Shown here: one piece after another, positions 1 to 8,259 of the stretch
Layout of the letters: the number at the start of each line of letters is the position of its first letter
How positions within the stretch are numbered: position 1 is the first letter of the stretch
Source of the DNA: Candidatus Hecatella orcuttiae
Lineage (GTDB): Archaea > Thermoproteota > Bathyarchaeia > Hecatellales > Hecatellaceae
DNA: 64,000 nt
Direction of reading: 5' to 3'
Assembly (NCBI GenBank): GCA_002011035.2
Contig: MTLY02000001.1
Span: 471,546 to 535,545, forward strand
The notes under the pieces: generated by a model
Told to the model about the DNA's origin: nothing
Seen by the model: only the letters and a program-made list of their open reading frames with translations
The model's database searches: none
Made by a program: the position numbers and the translations under genes

Positions 1-649
1 TTCCGTGGTGAAGACCCACGAGGACGTGAGGCACTAGGGGAACCTGCGCCTCATGAAGCAGTTGAAGGGTCCTCCGGTAGTCTTCTACCCCCAGCTCAGC
101 ATGGTAAACCTGTTTCACCGTCTCCTCACAGCCGATAACATCTACGAGGACAGCGTCCACCTCGGCCTCCTTCAGCCCCCAAGCCAGTTCTTCGTCCTTG
201 ACCACGCCTGTGTGAACCGCCACGTGGAAGCCCAGCTCCCTCTTCACCCACCTGATGGCTGGGAGGAACCGGCGGAGGGGAACTTCCCCCGTAGGCTGGC
301 AGCCGCCGCTGATGAGGCATCCCACAGCGCCTTTCTCTTTCAGGCTTCTGCAGAGTTCGGCCAGCTTTTGAGGGGAAGTGGCGGAAAGCATGTTCTCCAG
401 CACTTTTCCGCCGCAGTGGTCGCATCGGAGAGAGCAGAAGCTTCCTGTGATGGAGATGGAAGGGTAACTCCCCCGGAGAGCGGAGGCCAGCCGGCTTCGG
501 TGAGGGGAGAAGGAGGGAACATAGAAATGTATCTGCTTCCCGAAGCTTCTCCAGCTGACTTCTCTCGCCCATCTTAGATCTTTTCTCAGAGACCCTTCCT
601 TCAGGAGTGGGGGAGCGAGTCCTCCTTCTCCTCTGTCGCTTTGTTTCAC
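1..649 (-). CDS. radical SAM protein, 3' part cut by window edge
   Basis: The minus-strand frame stays open from a GTG at 649 to the window edge, giving about 216 residues with no stop. Residues 72-79 read CSLRCDHC, the CxxxCxxC motif that binds the radical-SAM [4Fe-4S] cluster, preceded by a beta-strand-like ISITGSF. A glycine-rich SGGCQPTGE segment follows, as in the SAM-binding part of the fold. The GTG overlaps the TGA of the upstream sugar isomerase gene as GTGA, so the two are probably translationally coupled. The substrate cannot be named. A competing open frame at 126-572 on the same strand is arginine/proline-rich and lacks any family motif, so I treat it as a shadow. Confidence 0.8.
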   Translation of the reverse strand, partial: MKQSDRGEGGLAPPLLKEGSLRKDLRWAREVSWRSFGKQIHFYVPSFSPHRSRLASALRGSYPSISITGSFCSLRCDHCGGKVLENMLSATSPQKLAELCRSLKEKGAVGCLISGGCQPTGEVPLRRFLPAIRWVKRELGFHVAVHTGVVKDEELAWGLKEAEVDAVLVDVIGCEETVKQVYHAELGVEDYRRTLQLLHEAQVPLVPHVLVGLHHG

Positions 650-1740
650 GGCGGATCCCTTTGTGGGTAGAGGCGTTGTTCCACGTCCTTCTTCAATGCG
701 GTGATGGACTCCACGGGAGTGGGGTCCACCTGGTTTAGGACGGCGAGGTAGAGGCTGAGATAGTCGCCTAGGTAGATGAGGGACAGCATCTTCGCCATCC
801 TCGAAGAGCCCTCTCCGTAGAGCTCATGGACGCGGGGAATCTTGCGGGTAAAAAGGCTTTTGGCCGCTTCGATTCTAGCCCTCATGTCCGGCGGCTCCTC
901 CCTGTCCCGGAGGAGAAGGACGGAAAGCATCGAAGCCAGCTGAGGGCTAAGCCTCTCCCAGCCTTGAACCTCGTTGTGGTTGGCCTCCGGGAAAAGCTCG
1001 AACCTGCTGAGCATCTTGCTGTTCTCGTTGAGCTGAGTTTTCACCCGGTAGGCGACGCTGGCGTATTCCCTGAAACCGTAGACCGTGGGCAAAGTGCCCT
1101 TAAGCTCAACAGCCAAGGCTTTGGCGGGATTCTTCTCCGTGGGCGTGGAAACCTTCAAGCTGCCGGCCATGGCCTCCATCACCTTCACAGCCTCCGCCAC
1201 TTCAGCCTTCACGCCATCCAACAGCCGCAGCCGCTCCAAGACCACGGCTGGCGGAACCATCAGGTAGGGTAAAGCCTGCCGGGGCTGAAGGCCCTTGGGA
1301 ACCTTCACATGAGGCAGCCCTGACTCCCGGCACTGCTCGCGGAGGAAGCCTCCGGAGCTGAGGGCGAGGGTGGGGCAGCCTCTCTTCACCGCCTCCGAGA
1401 AGGAAGTTAAGGTTTCCAAGGTGTTGCCTGAGTAGCTGATGGCAACTATCAGAGTCTTCTCATCCGCGTACCGGGGTAGGGTGGAGTCCCTCCAAACCTC
1501 CACCGGCACAGGCAGCCTGTCGTAAGCCCAGTCTTTGATGAGGCTGCCTCCGATGGAGGAGCCGCCCATGCCTAGGAAGAGGATCTTTTCAAAGCCGTCG
1601 GCCTTCTCCAGACTTCCCAGTTCCGCCTGTTCCCCGATTTCCAAGGCCTGCTTGTAGTGGGCGGGGTTCTCCTCCAGAAACCTGGACATGCCCCCTCTGT
1701 CCACGGAGGCCACGGCTTCAGGGTCGTCTAGCTCTTCCAA
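646..1740 (-). CDS. bifunctional phosphoglucose/phosphomannose isomerase
   Basis: This 364-residue protein interconverts glucose-6-P or mannose-6-P with fructose-6-P in central sugar metabolism. The SIS-type sugar-phosphate fold is visible in GMGGSSIGG (residues 57-65) and SYSGNTLET (102-110). The length and the C-terminal half match the archaeal/Crenarchaeota PGI/PMI family rather than classical PGI. The start is TTG at 1740 with GGGTG-like sequence upstream. The stop overlaps the GTG of the following radical SAM gene. It is divergent from the SPOUT gene, with about 50 bp between starts. Confidence 0.9.
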   Translation of the reverse strand: MEELDDPEAVASVDRGGMSRFLEENPAHYKQALEIGEQAELGSLEKADGFEKILFLGMGGSSIGGSLIKDWAYDRLPVPVEVWRDSTLPRYADEKTLIVAISYSGNTLETLTSFSEAVKRGCPTLALSSGGFLREQCRESGLPHVKVPKGLQPRQALPYLMVPPAVVLERLRLLDGVKAEVAEAVKVMEAMAGSLKVSTPTEKNPAKALAVELKGTLPTVYGFREYASVAYRVKTQLNENSKMLSRFELFPEANHNEVQGWERLSPQLASMLSVLLLRDREEPPDMRARIEAAKSLFTRKIPRVHELYGEGSSRMAKMLSLIYLGDYLSLYLAVLNQVDPTPVESITALKKDVEQRLYPQRDPP

Positions 1741-1792
1741 AAATTTTCACCCGACACTTAAACCAAGAGGGCGTAAGGAGAAATAAAGGTTA

Positions 1793-2701
1793 ATGTTGAG
1801 CGGCTGGGAGATTTTTTCGGAGTCAAGGTCCATGGAGTCGAGTGCACCGAGGCGTAAGCCGCCTTTAACAGTGGCCATTCCCGCCTCCGTTGTGGCTGAC
1901 ACACCGCATCTGAGGGAGAAAACCTCCAAACTAGGCCTCATCGGCAGAGCCCTCGCCATCTTCCGAGTGGACTACGTGGTCATATACCAAGATGAGGGGG
2001 GAAGGCGAGAAGGCGAGCTGAGGTTCGTCGAAAGAGTCTTAGCCTACATGGCTACACCCCAGTATCTCCGACGGGCGCTTTTCCAGTTGAGCCCTGAACT
2101 TCGCTACGCGGGAATCCTACCTCCCCTCCGAACGCCTCACCACCCCGTCAAAAAATCGGTGCGGGATCTGAGGGTGGGAGAAGTCAGGCAGGGCTTGGTG
2201 GTGAAGAGGGGGAAAACTCTGCCCCAGGTGGACATAGGCGTGGAGAAACCTGCGCTGTTGGAGGGTGTCCTCCCCTCCGAGAGGCTTCTCAACGTTCAGG
2301 TTACCCGTTTGGAAGGGGGCGATGTCTACGTTAAGCCTGTGGCTTTGGAGGAGATTCCCTCCTACTGGGGTTTCCAGGTGGAGTGCGTCAACCGCCCCTT
2401 AGACGAGGTGGTGAAGCGGGGAAACTACGGCTTAACCGTGGCTACCTCCAAGTTCGGAACTCCCTTGGAAAGGGTGGCGGAAAGCCTAGTGGAGGAGTGG
2501 CGGAGGGCTGGAAAGGTCTTGGTGGCCTTCGGCTCCCCTACGGAGGGTTTGAGGGAAATCTTAGCTCGGAGGAGGCTTAGGGTGGAAGACCTGTTCGACT
2601 ACACCGTGAATACTGTGGGTAAGCAGGGTACAGAAACCGTGAGGGTGGAGGAAGCCCTCACCGCCAGCTTGGCTGTCTTCAATTTTTTGTTGGAGAGGTA
2701 G
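1793..2701 (+). CDS. SPOUT-family RNA methyltransferase (COG2106)
   Basis: The 302-residue protein resembles the archaeal COG2106 putative RNA (uridine/rRNA) methyltransferases of the SPOUT superfamily. It has an N-terminal Rossmann-like strand (LTVAIPASVV), an internal OB-like insert, and a C-terminal LVAFGSPTEGL segment typical of the AdoMet-binding knot. In many archaea this family sits just upstream of uL3, and here it is two genes upstream, which supports a ribosome-related role. ATG at 1793 gives the longest form; ATG at 1832 would remove 13 poorly conserved residues. The target nucleotide is not known from sequence. Confidence 0.8.
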   Translation: MLSGWEIFSESRSMESSAPRRKPPLTVAIPASVVADTPHLREKTSKLGLIGRALAIFRVDYVVIYQDEGGRREGELRFVERVLAYMATPQYLRRALFQLSPELRYAGILPPLRTPHHPVKKSVRDLRVGEVRQGLVVKRGKTLPQVDIGVEKPALLEGVLPSERLLNVQVTRLEGGDVYVKPVALEEIPSYWGFQVECVNRPLDEVVKRGNYGLTVATSKFGTPLERVAESLVEEWRRAGKVLVAFGSPTEGLREILARRRLRVEDLFDYTVNTVGKQGTETVRVEEALTASLAVFNFLLER

Positions 2702-2802
2702 AAGGCGGGTTCAAATATTATTATTTTAATTTTTATATCGGAAATGTATAAAGGTATAAATCACTCTCCGTATATCTCCAATAATTTTCTGGAGGGCGCT
2801 TA

Positions 2803-3654
2803 TTGTCTGAAAGGTTTCCGCTTCTCAAGAAAGTCAGTGAAGTTATGACCAAAAATGTCCTAACCGTCAAACCAGCTCAGAATCTGGGTGAAGCGGCTAA
2901 GGTCATGGAAGAAAAAAATGTCGGTAGCTTAGTCGTTATGGATAGGAAAAGAATAGTCGGCATCATCACTGAAAGGGATCTTCTCAAGTTTATGGCCAAG
3001 CAGTACGACCCGCGTGCTGTTGTAAAACTGAGGAAGCCTTGGTCTTCCATAACCGTAAAAGAGGCAATGAGTAAACCGGTGGTCATGTGTACTCCGGACA
3101 CAACGGTTGAGGCTGCGTTGAGGCTCATGAACGAAAGGCAAATCCGCCACCTCCCCGTGGTCAAGGACGGATCACTGCTGGGGATCATTAGCTGCCGCGG
3201 CTTGGATTGGATTAGTGTCGCCGAAATAACCTCCCTCTTCCATCGGCTTTTCGTCAGCTACTGCAAGACCTTAGGCCAAATACTGAAATCTGGAGCCGCT
3301 TCCTTTACACCCAACTTTATCGAGGAACTGGTAGAACTTTTTGGGCGGAAGGGTTTCAAGCCTGTAGAAGAAGGGTTGACTGGGGCTCTTGTGGTGGCAG
3401 AGGATACTTTGAAAAGTTCGCAACTGGTCAAAGAAGTCCGTTTCCATGAGGTGAAGGCGGAGAAATACAGGCTTGAGATCCGAAACTGTATGTTCGCAGC
3501 CGAAACTCATCCTTCGCCCCAAGAGGCTGAATTCACATGCCCCCTCGCAATAGTTGCAACAGCTATCCTACGCAGAGTCACCGGTCGTGATGTGACGGTA
3601 AGCTTCTCCATCCTCAGCGAAACTGGATCCGCTACTTATCTGACCGTGAAATAA
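2803..3654 (+). CDS. CBS-domain protein with unassigned C-terminal domain
   Basis: The 283-residue protein starts at TTG 2803, preceded by GGAGGG at 2791-2796. Residues about 10-70 and 80-140 are two CBS repeats (VMTKNVLTVKP, GIITERDLLKF, then AMSKPVVMCTP, LLGIISCRGLDW), which usually bind adenosyl ligands and act as regulatory modules. Residues about 160-283 form a separate alpha/beta region ending in SETGSATYLTVK that I cannot assign; a V4R-like or small-ligand sensor fold is only a guess. It lies between the SPOUT gene and uL3, with an AT-rich stretch (2710-2765) that probably holds its promoter. Confidence 0.75.
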   Translation: MSERFPLLKKVSEVMTKNVLTVKPAQNLGEAAKVMEEKNVGSLVVMDRKRIVGIITERDLLKFMAKQYDPRAVVKLRKPWSSITVKEAMSKPVVMCTPDTTVEAALRLMNERQIRHLPVVKDGSLLGIISCRGLDWISVAEITSLFHRLFVSYCKTLGQILKSGAASFTPNFIEELVELFGRKGFKPVEEGLTGALVVAEDTLKSSQLVKEVRFHEVKAEKYRLEIRNCMFAAETHPSPQEAEFTCPLAIVATAILRRVTGRDVTVSFSILSETGSATYLTVK

Positions 3655-3728
3655 AGTGCTGGACGCCTGATAAGCTTGCGGTGAACAGTAAGGGTTAAAA
3701 AAAGCTTTCCGCAGATTCTGGGTTTTTA

Positions 3729-3744
3729 GGAAAATCTTAAATAA
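3729..3744 (+). promoter_or_regulatory. archaeal BRE/TATA-like promoter of the uL3 operon
   Basis: GGAAAATCTTAAATAA lies about 53 bp before the uL3 start. The purine-rich BRE followed by CTTAAA resembles sequences upstream of uS19, of the carbamoyltransferase gene and of the last gene in the window. Confidence 0.5.
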
Positions 3745-3796
3745 TCTTCGCTCTTTTGTGATGTGGTTTCCCCTTTTTAGGGTGAAGGGGTAAAGG

Positions 3797-4780
3797 ATGG
3801 GTCGGAGAAAGAAACACGCTCCCAGAAGAGGCTCCCTAGCTTTCAGGCCTAGGGCTAGAGCTGAAACTCTGGTTCCTAGAATCCGCTATTGGCCGGAGGT
3901 TCCGGAGACCAAACTCTTAGGCTTCGCAGGCTACAAAGCGGGAATGACCTACGGCTTTGTAATAGAAAACGAGCCCGGTTCAAGGGACTACGGAAAAGAA
4001 GTCTTCTGCCCCCTAACCGTCGTGGAGACGCCTCCCCTCCGGATCTGTGCCCTCAGGACCTACGAAGCCACCGTAGACGACCTGAGGACGCTGGGAGAGG
4101 TTTGGGCTGAAAAGCTTCCCAAAGAACTTGGGAGGCTGGTGAAGCCGCCTAACAAGCCGTCCCCCAAGGAGAAGTTGGCGGACTTGGAGAAAAACCTTCA
4201 CAGAGCCTGCGACGTCAGAGTTTTAGCCTGCACCAACCCCCGGGAGGCTGGGATCGGTAAGAAAAAGCCTGAGCTCATGGAAATCGCCCTAGGGGGAAAG
4301 TCTGTGGAGGAAAAGTTTCAGTTTGCCAAAAATCTTCTGGGAAAAACCGTCCCCGTCACCGAAGTCTTCCAGGAAGGCCAGCTGGTGGACGCGGTAGCCG
4401 TGACCAAGGGTAAAGGCTTCGCCGGGCCTGTGAAACGTTTCGGAATACGAATCCTCCAAAAGAAATCCAGGAAGACAGTGAGAGGGGTGGGCACCATCGG
4501 CCCGTGGCACCCAGCTCTAGTCATGTCCTCCGTCCCCAGAGCCGGCCAGCTAGGTTTCGCGCGGAGAACAGAGCTGAACAAGAAAATCGTGAAGATAGGG
4601 GTGAACGGCTCTGAAATCACCCCCAAAGGCGGCTTTCTCAGGTATGGAAGGGTGAAAGGCCCCTACATTCTTTTGAAGGGAAGCATCCCCGGACCTCCCA
4701 AGCGCCTCATCAGGCTTAGGCACGCGGTAAGGGCTCCTGAGAAAATTTTGAAGCCTGAAATCACCTACCTGCATGTCTAA
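3797..4780 (+). CDS. rpl3: 50S ribosomal protein uL3
   Basis: This 327-residue uL3 is of the archaeal/eukaryotic length class. It begins with a basic arm (MGRRKKHAPRRGSL) and contains AVTKGKGFAGPVKRFG and the core GPWHPALVMSSVPRAGQLG, characteristic of L3 near the peptidyl-transferase centre. The ATG at 3797 follows a GGGGTAAAGG sequence. It opens the uL3-uL4-uL23 run, with 17 bp to uL4. Confidence 0.97.
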   Translation: MGRRKKHAPRRGSLAFRPRARAETLVPRIRYWPEVPETKLLGFAGYKAGMTYGFVIENEPGSRDYGKEVFCPLTVVETPPLRICALRTYEATVDDLRTLGEVWAEKLPKELGRLVKPPNKPSPKEKLADLEKNLHRACDVRVLACTNPREAGIGKKKPELMEIALGGKSVEEKFQFAKNLLGKTVPVTEVFQEGQLVDAVAVTKGKGFAGPVKRFGIRILQKKSRKTVRGVGTIGPWHPALVMSSVPRAGQLGFARRTELNKKIVKIGVNGSEITPKGGFLRYGRVKGPYILLKGSIPGPPKRLIRLRHAVRAPEKILKPEITYLHV

Positions 4781-4797
4781 AGAGGCGAGGCTGGCTT

Positions 4798-5655
4798 ATG
4801 CCAAAAATAGAGTTGGAAGAAGAAGCCGAGGAAGAAGAGGAGGCTGCCGAGGTTGAGGAGGTCTCTGTGAAGCCGGGGAACCTCCCCATATACGACTTGA
4901 GGGGGAGAGTGAGAGGCGAGGTTTCACCGCCCAAAGTGCTGGCAACCCCCATCAGGCCGGATGTGATCAAAAGAGCTGTGGTGGCCCTGCAGAGTCGGAG
5001 ACATCAACCCCAAGGCCGGGACCCCATGGCTGGAAAGAGAACCACCGCCCAGTCCTTGGGTGTAGGGTTGGGAATAGCTAGGATCCCCCGGGTCAAAGGC
5101 CGCGGTACCCCCAGAGCCGGCCAAGGGGCCTTTGCCCCTGGAACAGTCGGGGGGAGACTGGCTCATCCGCCTGTGGCTTGGAAGAATATTCTGAAACACA
5201 TCAACGAGAAGGAGAGAAAACTGGCGTTGAAGTCAGCCATCGCCGCCTCCGCTCAGAGGGAACTGGTGGAGGCCCGAGGGCATAGGATAGACGCTGTTAA
5301 AAGTCTGCCCCTAGTGGTTCAGGACGAATTGGAGGGAATCAAGCGTACGGGAACCCTGCGAATGGTTCTGAGGGTCTTGGGGTTGCAGGCGGAGTTGGAG
5401 CGGGTGGAGGAAAGCCGTAAGGTTCGAAGCGGCAAAGGTAAACTCAGAGGCAGAAAACTAAAGCAGAAGAAGGGCCCCCTCATCGTAGTTCAGGGAGACG
5501 GAACTCTCAGAAGAGCAGCCTCCAACATCCCCGGAGTCGACGTGGCGAAGGTGGAAAGCCTCAACGCGGAGCTTCTCGCCCCCGGAGCCCATCCCGGACG
5601 GCTTACGATTTGGAGCGAGTCAGCCTTTAAGAGGCTGGGAGAGCTTTTCTCTTGA
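4798..5655 (+). CDS. rpl4: 50S ribosomal protein uL4 with acidic N-terminal extension
   Basis: The 285-residue protein carries the uL4 core, including [15 protein letters not shown], the internal loop [15 protein letters not shown] and the C-terminal [16 protein letters not shown]. The first 25 or so residues form a strongly acidic tail ([18 protein letters not shown]) that ordinary archaeal uL4 proteins lack, before the conserved [17 protein letters not shown] 4798 is the first start in frame, so the tail seems genuinely encoded. It could be a species-specific assembly or solubility extension. Confidence 0.96.
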   Translation: MPKIELEEEAEEEEEAAEVEEVSVKPGNLPIYDLRGRVRGEVSPPKVLATPIRPDVIKRAVVALQSRRHQPQGRDPMAGKRTTAQSLGVGLGIARIPRVKGRGTPRAGQGAFAPGTVGGRLAHPPVAWKNILKHINEKERKLALKSAIAASAQRELVEARGHRIDAVKSLPLVVQDELEGIKRTGTLRMVLRVLGLQAELERVEESRKVRSGKGKLRGRKLKQKKGPLIVVQGDGTLRRAASNIPGVDVAKVESLNAELLAPGAHPGRLTIWSESAFKRLGELFS

Positions 5656-5671
5656 AGGAGGTGCCTGGGTT

Positions 5672-5938
5672 TTGAAGCTCAGCCCCCATAAGGTCATCCT
5701 TCATCCGGTGATAACCGAGGATGCTGTGGCCCTCATCGAAACCGAAAACAAGCTGGTCTTCGTCGTCGACAGGAGGGCGGGTAAGGAGCAGATAAAGAGG
5801 ACGGTGGAAACCCTCTACAAGGTAGGCGTGGAGAAGGTGAACACTGTCATAACCCCCAGAGGGCAGAAGAAAGCCTTCATCAAGCTTAAACCCGAATTTA
5901 AGGCTTCAGAAATAGCCATAAAGCTGGGCATCCTCTAA
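5672..5938 (+). CDS. rpl23: 50S ribosomal protein uL23
   Basis: The 88-residue protein has the archaeal uL23 pattern: [23 protein letters not shown], then the [14 protein letters not shown] helix and [20 protein letters not shown]. It starts at TTG 5672 with AAGGAGGTG nine bases upstream, a strong Shine-Dalgarno that favours the TTG. In most archaea uL2 follows immediately. Here the next ribosomal gene is 12.8 kb away. Confidence 0.96.
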   Translation: MKLSPHKVILHPVITEDAVALIETENKLVFVVDRRAGKEQIKRTVETLYKVGVEKVNTVITPRGQKKAFIKLKPEFKASEIAIKLGIL

Positions 5939-5992
5939 AGGACCAACCGCTAACCCATGGGCAAATGAATTAAAGCGATTCGTTGAAGGGCA

Positions 5993-6334
5993 TCAATCGC
6001 TTTTGCTAACCATACTGTCCCGAAGAAGATAGAGGGAATACAAGTCCTGAGCAGATTGGAACTCATATAAATTGTGGAAGAAAGTTTGCGTTTTCAACGG
6101 CATACGGCTATATTTTTTATGGCATTCGGAATTCTCGCTGGGAAGATGTTTAGCCGTCCCTTCCTTGCCTCGCATCTTAGATATAACGGGCTTCATGATG
6201 TCGGCATCTAGAATGCCTATTAGGTTTGGTCGACCCTTCCATGCTAGGGCAGTTGCCAAGTTTCCTGTTACCGTGCTTTTCCCAACGCCACCTTTACCGC
6301 TTAGAATGACCAGTTTATGTTTGACCCTTGCCAT
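5993..6334 (-). pseudogene. truncated Mrp/NBP35-type ATPase
   Basis: The first 60 residues match Mrp/NBP35 iron-sulfur carrier ATPases: LVILSGKGGVGKSTVTGNLA is the deviant Walker A and GILDADI the switch region. After residue 65 the protein no longer follows the family (about 250-290 residues normally) and ends at 113. The CxxC cluster motif and the C-terminal half are missing. Family-like sequence also runs upstream of the ATG (KDRRKEIEEQEH in frame) without an ATG, GTG or TTG. Together these suggest a decaying gene. It lies downstream of a NifX-like gene on the same strand. Confidence 0.65.
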
Positions 6335-6405
6335 TGAGGTTTTGATGCAGTGTTCTTGTTCTTCAATTTCTTTTCTTCGGTCTTTCGTGGGCAGCCCACC
6401 TGAAT

Positions 6406-6990
6406 TTACCCTTTCTCAAGTTCTTCCATTCTTTTCTTAACCTGTTCCAGCTGCTGCTGTAGGTTTTTTATATGGTTTTCAAGCATCTGCATTTCTTGCT
6501 CCTTTGACGCAGAGCGATCTGCCACGGAAGAGATACCGGTTGGTGGTTGAGTGGGATAAGGCGGGGTAATCTGTCCTCTTCCCCGGCCCATACCTCGGCC
6601 CACGCCTCTTCCGCGGCCCATACCTGAGCCCATTCCAAAACCCATGGGAGCGGTAGGGCCGCCGGTAGCGGTTAGTTGACCTTTCTTGAATCTCTCAACA
6701 GCCTCCCTGACCGTGCCTGATGCACCCGTTATGAGTTCGATTCCTGCTGATGAGAGGACCTGGTAGGCGTTGGGGCCGACGTTTCCTGTTATGACTACTT
6801 TTACTCCTTTGTTTGCAACTGTTTGTGCTGCTTGGATTCCGGCGCCGCCCATAGCACCTGCGCTGATGTTGGGTATGGCCTCAAACTCCATGGTTTCGCT
6901 GTTAACTATTACAAAACACTGGCATCTTCCGAATCGCGGGTCAATTTGAGCGTCTAAATCGCCGGAAACAGCGCTTACACAAATCTTCAT
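6406..6990 (-). CDS. NifX/NifB-like (COG1433) protein with DUF5320-like tail
   Basis: Residues 1-110 form a dinitrogenase iron-molybdenum cofactor (NifX/NafY-type) domain: MKICVSAVSGD, DPRFGRCQCFVIV, GVKVVITGNVGPNA and AGIELITGASGTVREAVERF. Residues about 110-145 are Gly/Met/Arg-rich and 160-193 form a charged coiled coil, which together resemble the small DUF5320 proteins encoded nearby. Fusion of the two modules argues that they act together. NifX-type domains hold metal-sulfur clusters in nitrogenase assembly; no nitrogenase genes are visible, so the function here is unknown. The start is ATG 6990, opposite a divergent promoter region. Confidence 0.85.
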   Translation of the reverse strand: MKICVSAVSGDLDAQIDPRFGRCQCFVIVNSETMEFEAIPNISAGAMGGAGIQAAQTVANKGVKVVITGNVGPNAYQVLSSAGIELITGASGTVREAVERFKKGQLTATGGPTAPMGFGMGSGMGRGRGVGRGMGRGRGQITPPYPTQPPTGISSVADRSASKEQEMQMLENHIKNLQQQLEQVKKRMEELEKG

Positions 6991-7011
6991 CCATCATGCC
7001 TCCTTTTAAGA

Positions 7012-7077
7012 ATATGTGCATTACCACAAAATATAAATATTGCTATTGCACAAAATGTTATGTGCAAAAACACATAA
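7012..7077. promoter_or_regulatory. divergent promoter region with two overlapping inverted repeats
   Basis: Between the divergent genes starting at 6990 (-) and 7100 (+) are TTGCACA (7046-7052) with TGTGCAA (7061-7067), and TTATGTG (7058-7064) with CACATAA (7071-7077). Both are perfect 7-bp inverted repeats. A third TGTGCA lies at 7015-7020, and an A/T box (ACAAAATATAAATA) spans 7027-7040. ATATGTGCAT at 7012-7021 recurs in reverse complement at 18641-18650, upstream of the second locus of this type. A shared operator is the natural reading. Confidence 0.55.
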
Positions 7078-7099
7078 TTGAGAGGAGAGCTAAATATAA

Positions 7100-7411
7100 A
7101 TGGCTTGGGGTTGGTTCGGTCGAGGTCGTGGCGGATGGGCTGGTCCATGGCCAGGAAGAGGCCCGTTCAGCTACCTGCCTCCTTGGCAGAGACCGGGGTG
7201 GTGGTTCGGCAGAGGAGCATATTGGTGGCTCCTCGCACCCTATATCTGGAGCCAATACGGGTATCCCAGCTACTATGGATATCCACCTTTCAGATATCAA
7301 GCCTACGGTCCATACTCACCACCGCTCGGCTATCCGGCTTACGCGCCTTGGCCGTACTTAGGTTATCTAGCCACCGCTCAACAGTATAGATTCCCTCCCC
7401 TCTGGTGGTGA
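7100..7411 (+). CDS. small Trp/Tyr/Gly/Pro-rich protein (DUF5320-like head)
   Basis: The 103-residue product is extremely aromatic, with an N-terminal WGWFGRGRGGWAG-type region, repeated PGW/PWP/YGYP elements and no charged core. It has no signal peptide and no convincing membrane helix. Its neighbours are NifX and coiled-coil DUF5320-like proteins. The stop overlaps the next gene's GTG as GTGA, so the two are coupled. The function is unknown; metal or cluster binding through aromatic/Gly loops is a guess from context. Confidence 0.6.
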   Translation: MAWGWFGRGRGGWAGPWPGRGPFSYLPPWQRPGWWFGRGAYWWLLAPYIWSQYGYPSYYGYPPFRYQAYGPYSPPLGYPAYAPWPYLGYLATAQQYRFPPLWW

Positions 7412-7773
7412 AAGACATGGGTTATAGATGGAGAAGAATGTATTACGCCACAGGTCTGCCCGGATGGATGAGGTTCGGTTATTCTCCCGGATGGGTGGGC
7501 AGATCCCCGACAGGGCTGCCTCCAACTGCTGAATGGTTGATGGTAAGCGGATTAGTGCCGCAGTACCGTGAATACCTCAGAACACAAGCACTTACTTCTC
7601 CGACTGCTGTTCCGTCGACAGCACCGACGCCATCGCTAGGCATCCCGGTAACAAAGGAACAGGAAAGACAGATGCTCGAGCATCAAGTGAAGGCCATCGA
7701 ATCCCAACTGGATGCCACGAAAAGGAAACTGGAAAAATTACGCGAGAGCACCTCAACCCGGCAACAGCAGTAA
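7408..7773 (+). CDS. DUF5320-like protein with C-terminal coiled coil
   Basis: The protein starts at GTG 7408, overlapping the previous stop, or at ATG 7417. The N-terminal half is aromatic (RWRRMYYATGLPGWMRFGYSP) and the C-terminal 45 residues form a heptad-like coiled coil (KEQERQMLEHQVKAIESQL). The same coiled-coil logic ends the NifX protein at 6406 and the protein at 10159. It could be an oligomerising scaffold in the NifX locus. After its TAA the same frame stays readable and encodes another coiled-coil remnant. Confidence 0.6.
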   Translation: MKDMGYRWRRMYYATGLPGWMRFGYSPGWVGRSPTGLPPTAEWLMVSGLVPQYREYLRTQALTSPTAVPSTAPTPSLGIPVTKEQERQMLEHQVKAIESQLDATKRKLEKLRESTSTRQQQ

Positions 7774-7959
7774 ATTCCATCATACTATCCAGTTGCACCC
7801 TACGGTTACCCGCCGATACCCTACGGTACTCCGTCACCTGAAGAAGAACTAACTTCACTCGAAGACTACAGGAAAAACCTAGGCGATGAAGTCAAAGGCG
7901 TAGAGGCTAGAATCGAAGAGTTGAAGAAACTCGTAGAGCAAAAAAAGACCTCCACATAA
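7774..7959 (+). pseudogene. DUF5320-like remnant without start codon
   Basis: In the same frame after the TAA at 7771-7773 the sequence reads as a Tyr/Pro-rich stretch (YYPVAPYGYPPIPYGTP) followed by EEELTSLEDYRKNLGDEV and a charged helix, ending at TAA 7957-7959. It has the architecture of the family but no ATG, GTG or TTG start. Readthrough or a lost start are both possible; I favour decay. Confidence 0.5.
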
Positions 7960-7996
7960 ACGGCTGATAGACCTCATAACGCCTTCCGGTAAGTAG

Positions 7997-8257
7997 ATGG
8001 ACAAAGAAAGAGCTCGAATAACCGTAGCCAGCTAAAGGAGACTTAGATTATTGTATCAAACGTATTCGGTAAGACTGTTACATTCACCCTCACGGATATC
8101 GTAAAGGACAACTAAAAATGTGGAAGTACCTAATTCAGCTACATCCTATGAACATGTAACCAAACCTATCGTTGTAAAGACTGTTGCAGATTCTGGAGTA
8201 AACGTGATAATACAAGTGAGACAGGTTTTGGCGAATCAGCGTTGCCAAACAACATAA
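7997..8257 (+). pseudogene. frameshifted NifX-like pseudogene
   Basis: From ATG 7997 one frame reads MDKERARITVAS then a stop at 8033. A second frame continues VSNVFGKTVTFTLTDIVKDN to another stop. A third continues KNVEVPNSATSYEH and IVVKTVADSGVNVIIQV to TAA 8255-8257. Placed end to end these pieces follow the NifX-like domain intact at 6406 and 10447 (FGRxxTFTIVD, then GVxVVI). At least two lesions therefore separate the fragments. The remnant abuts the DtxR-family gene, which probably once formed an operon with it. Confidence 0.7.
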
Positions 8258-8259
8258 AC

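Noticed and set aside
126..572. 148-residue minus-strand reading frame
   Set aside because: Arg/Pro-rich with no motif; the radical SAM protein with CxxxCxxC is read in another frame over the same bases.
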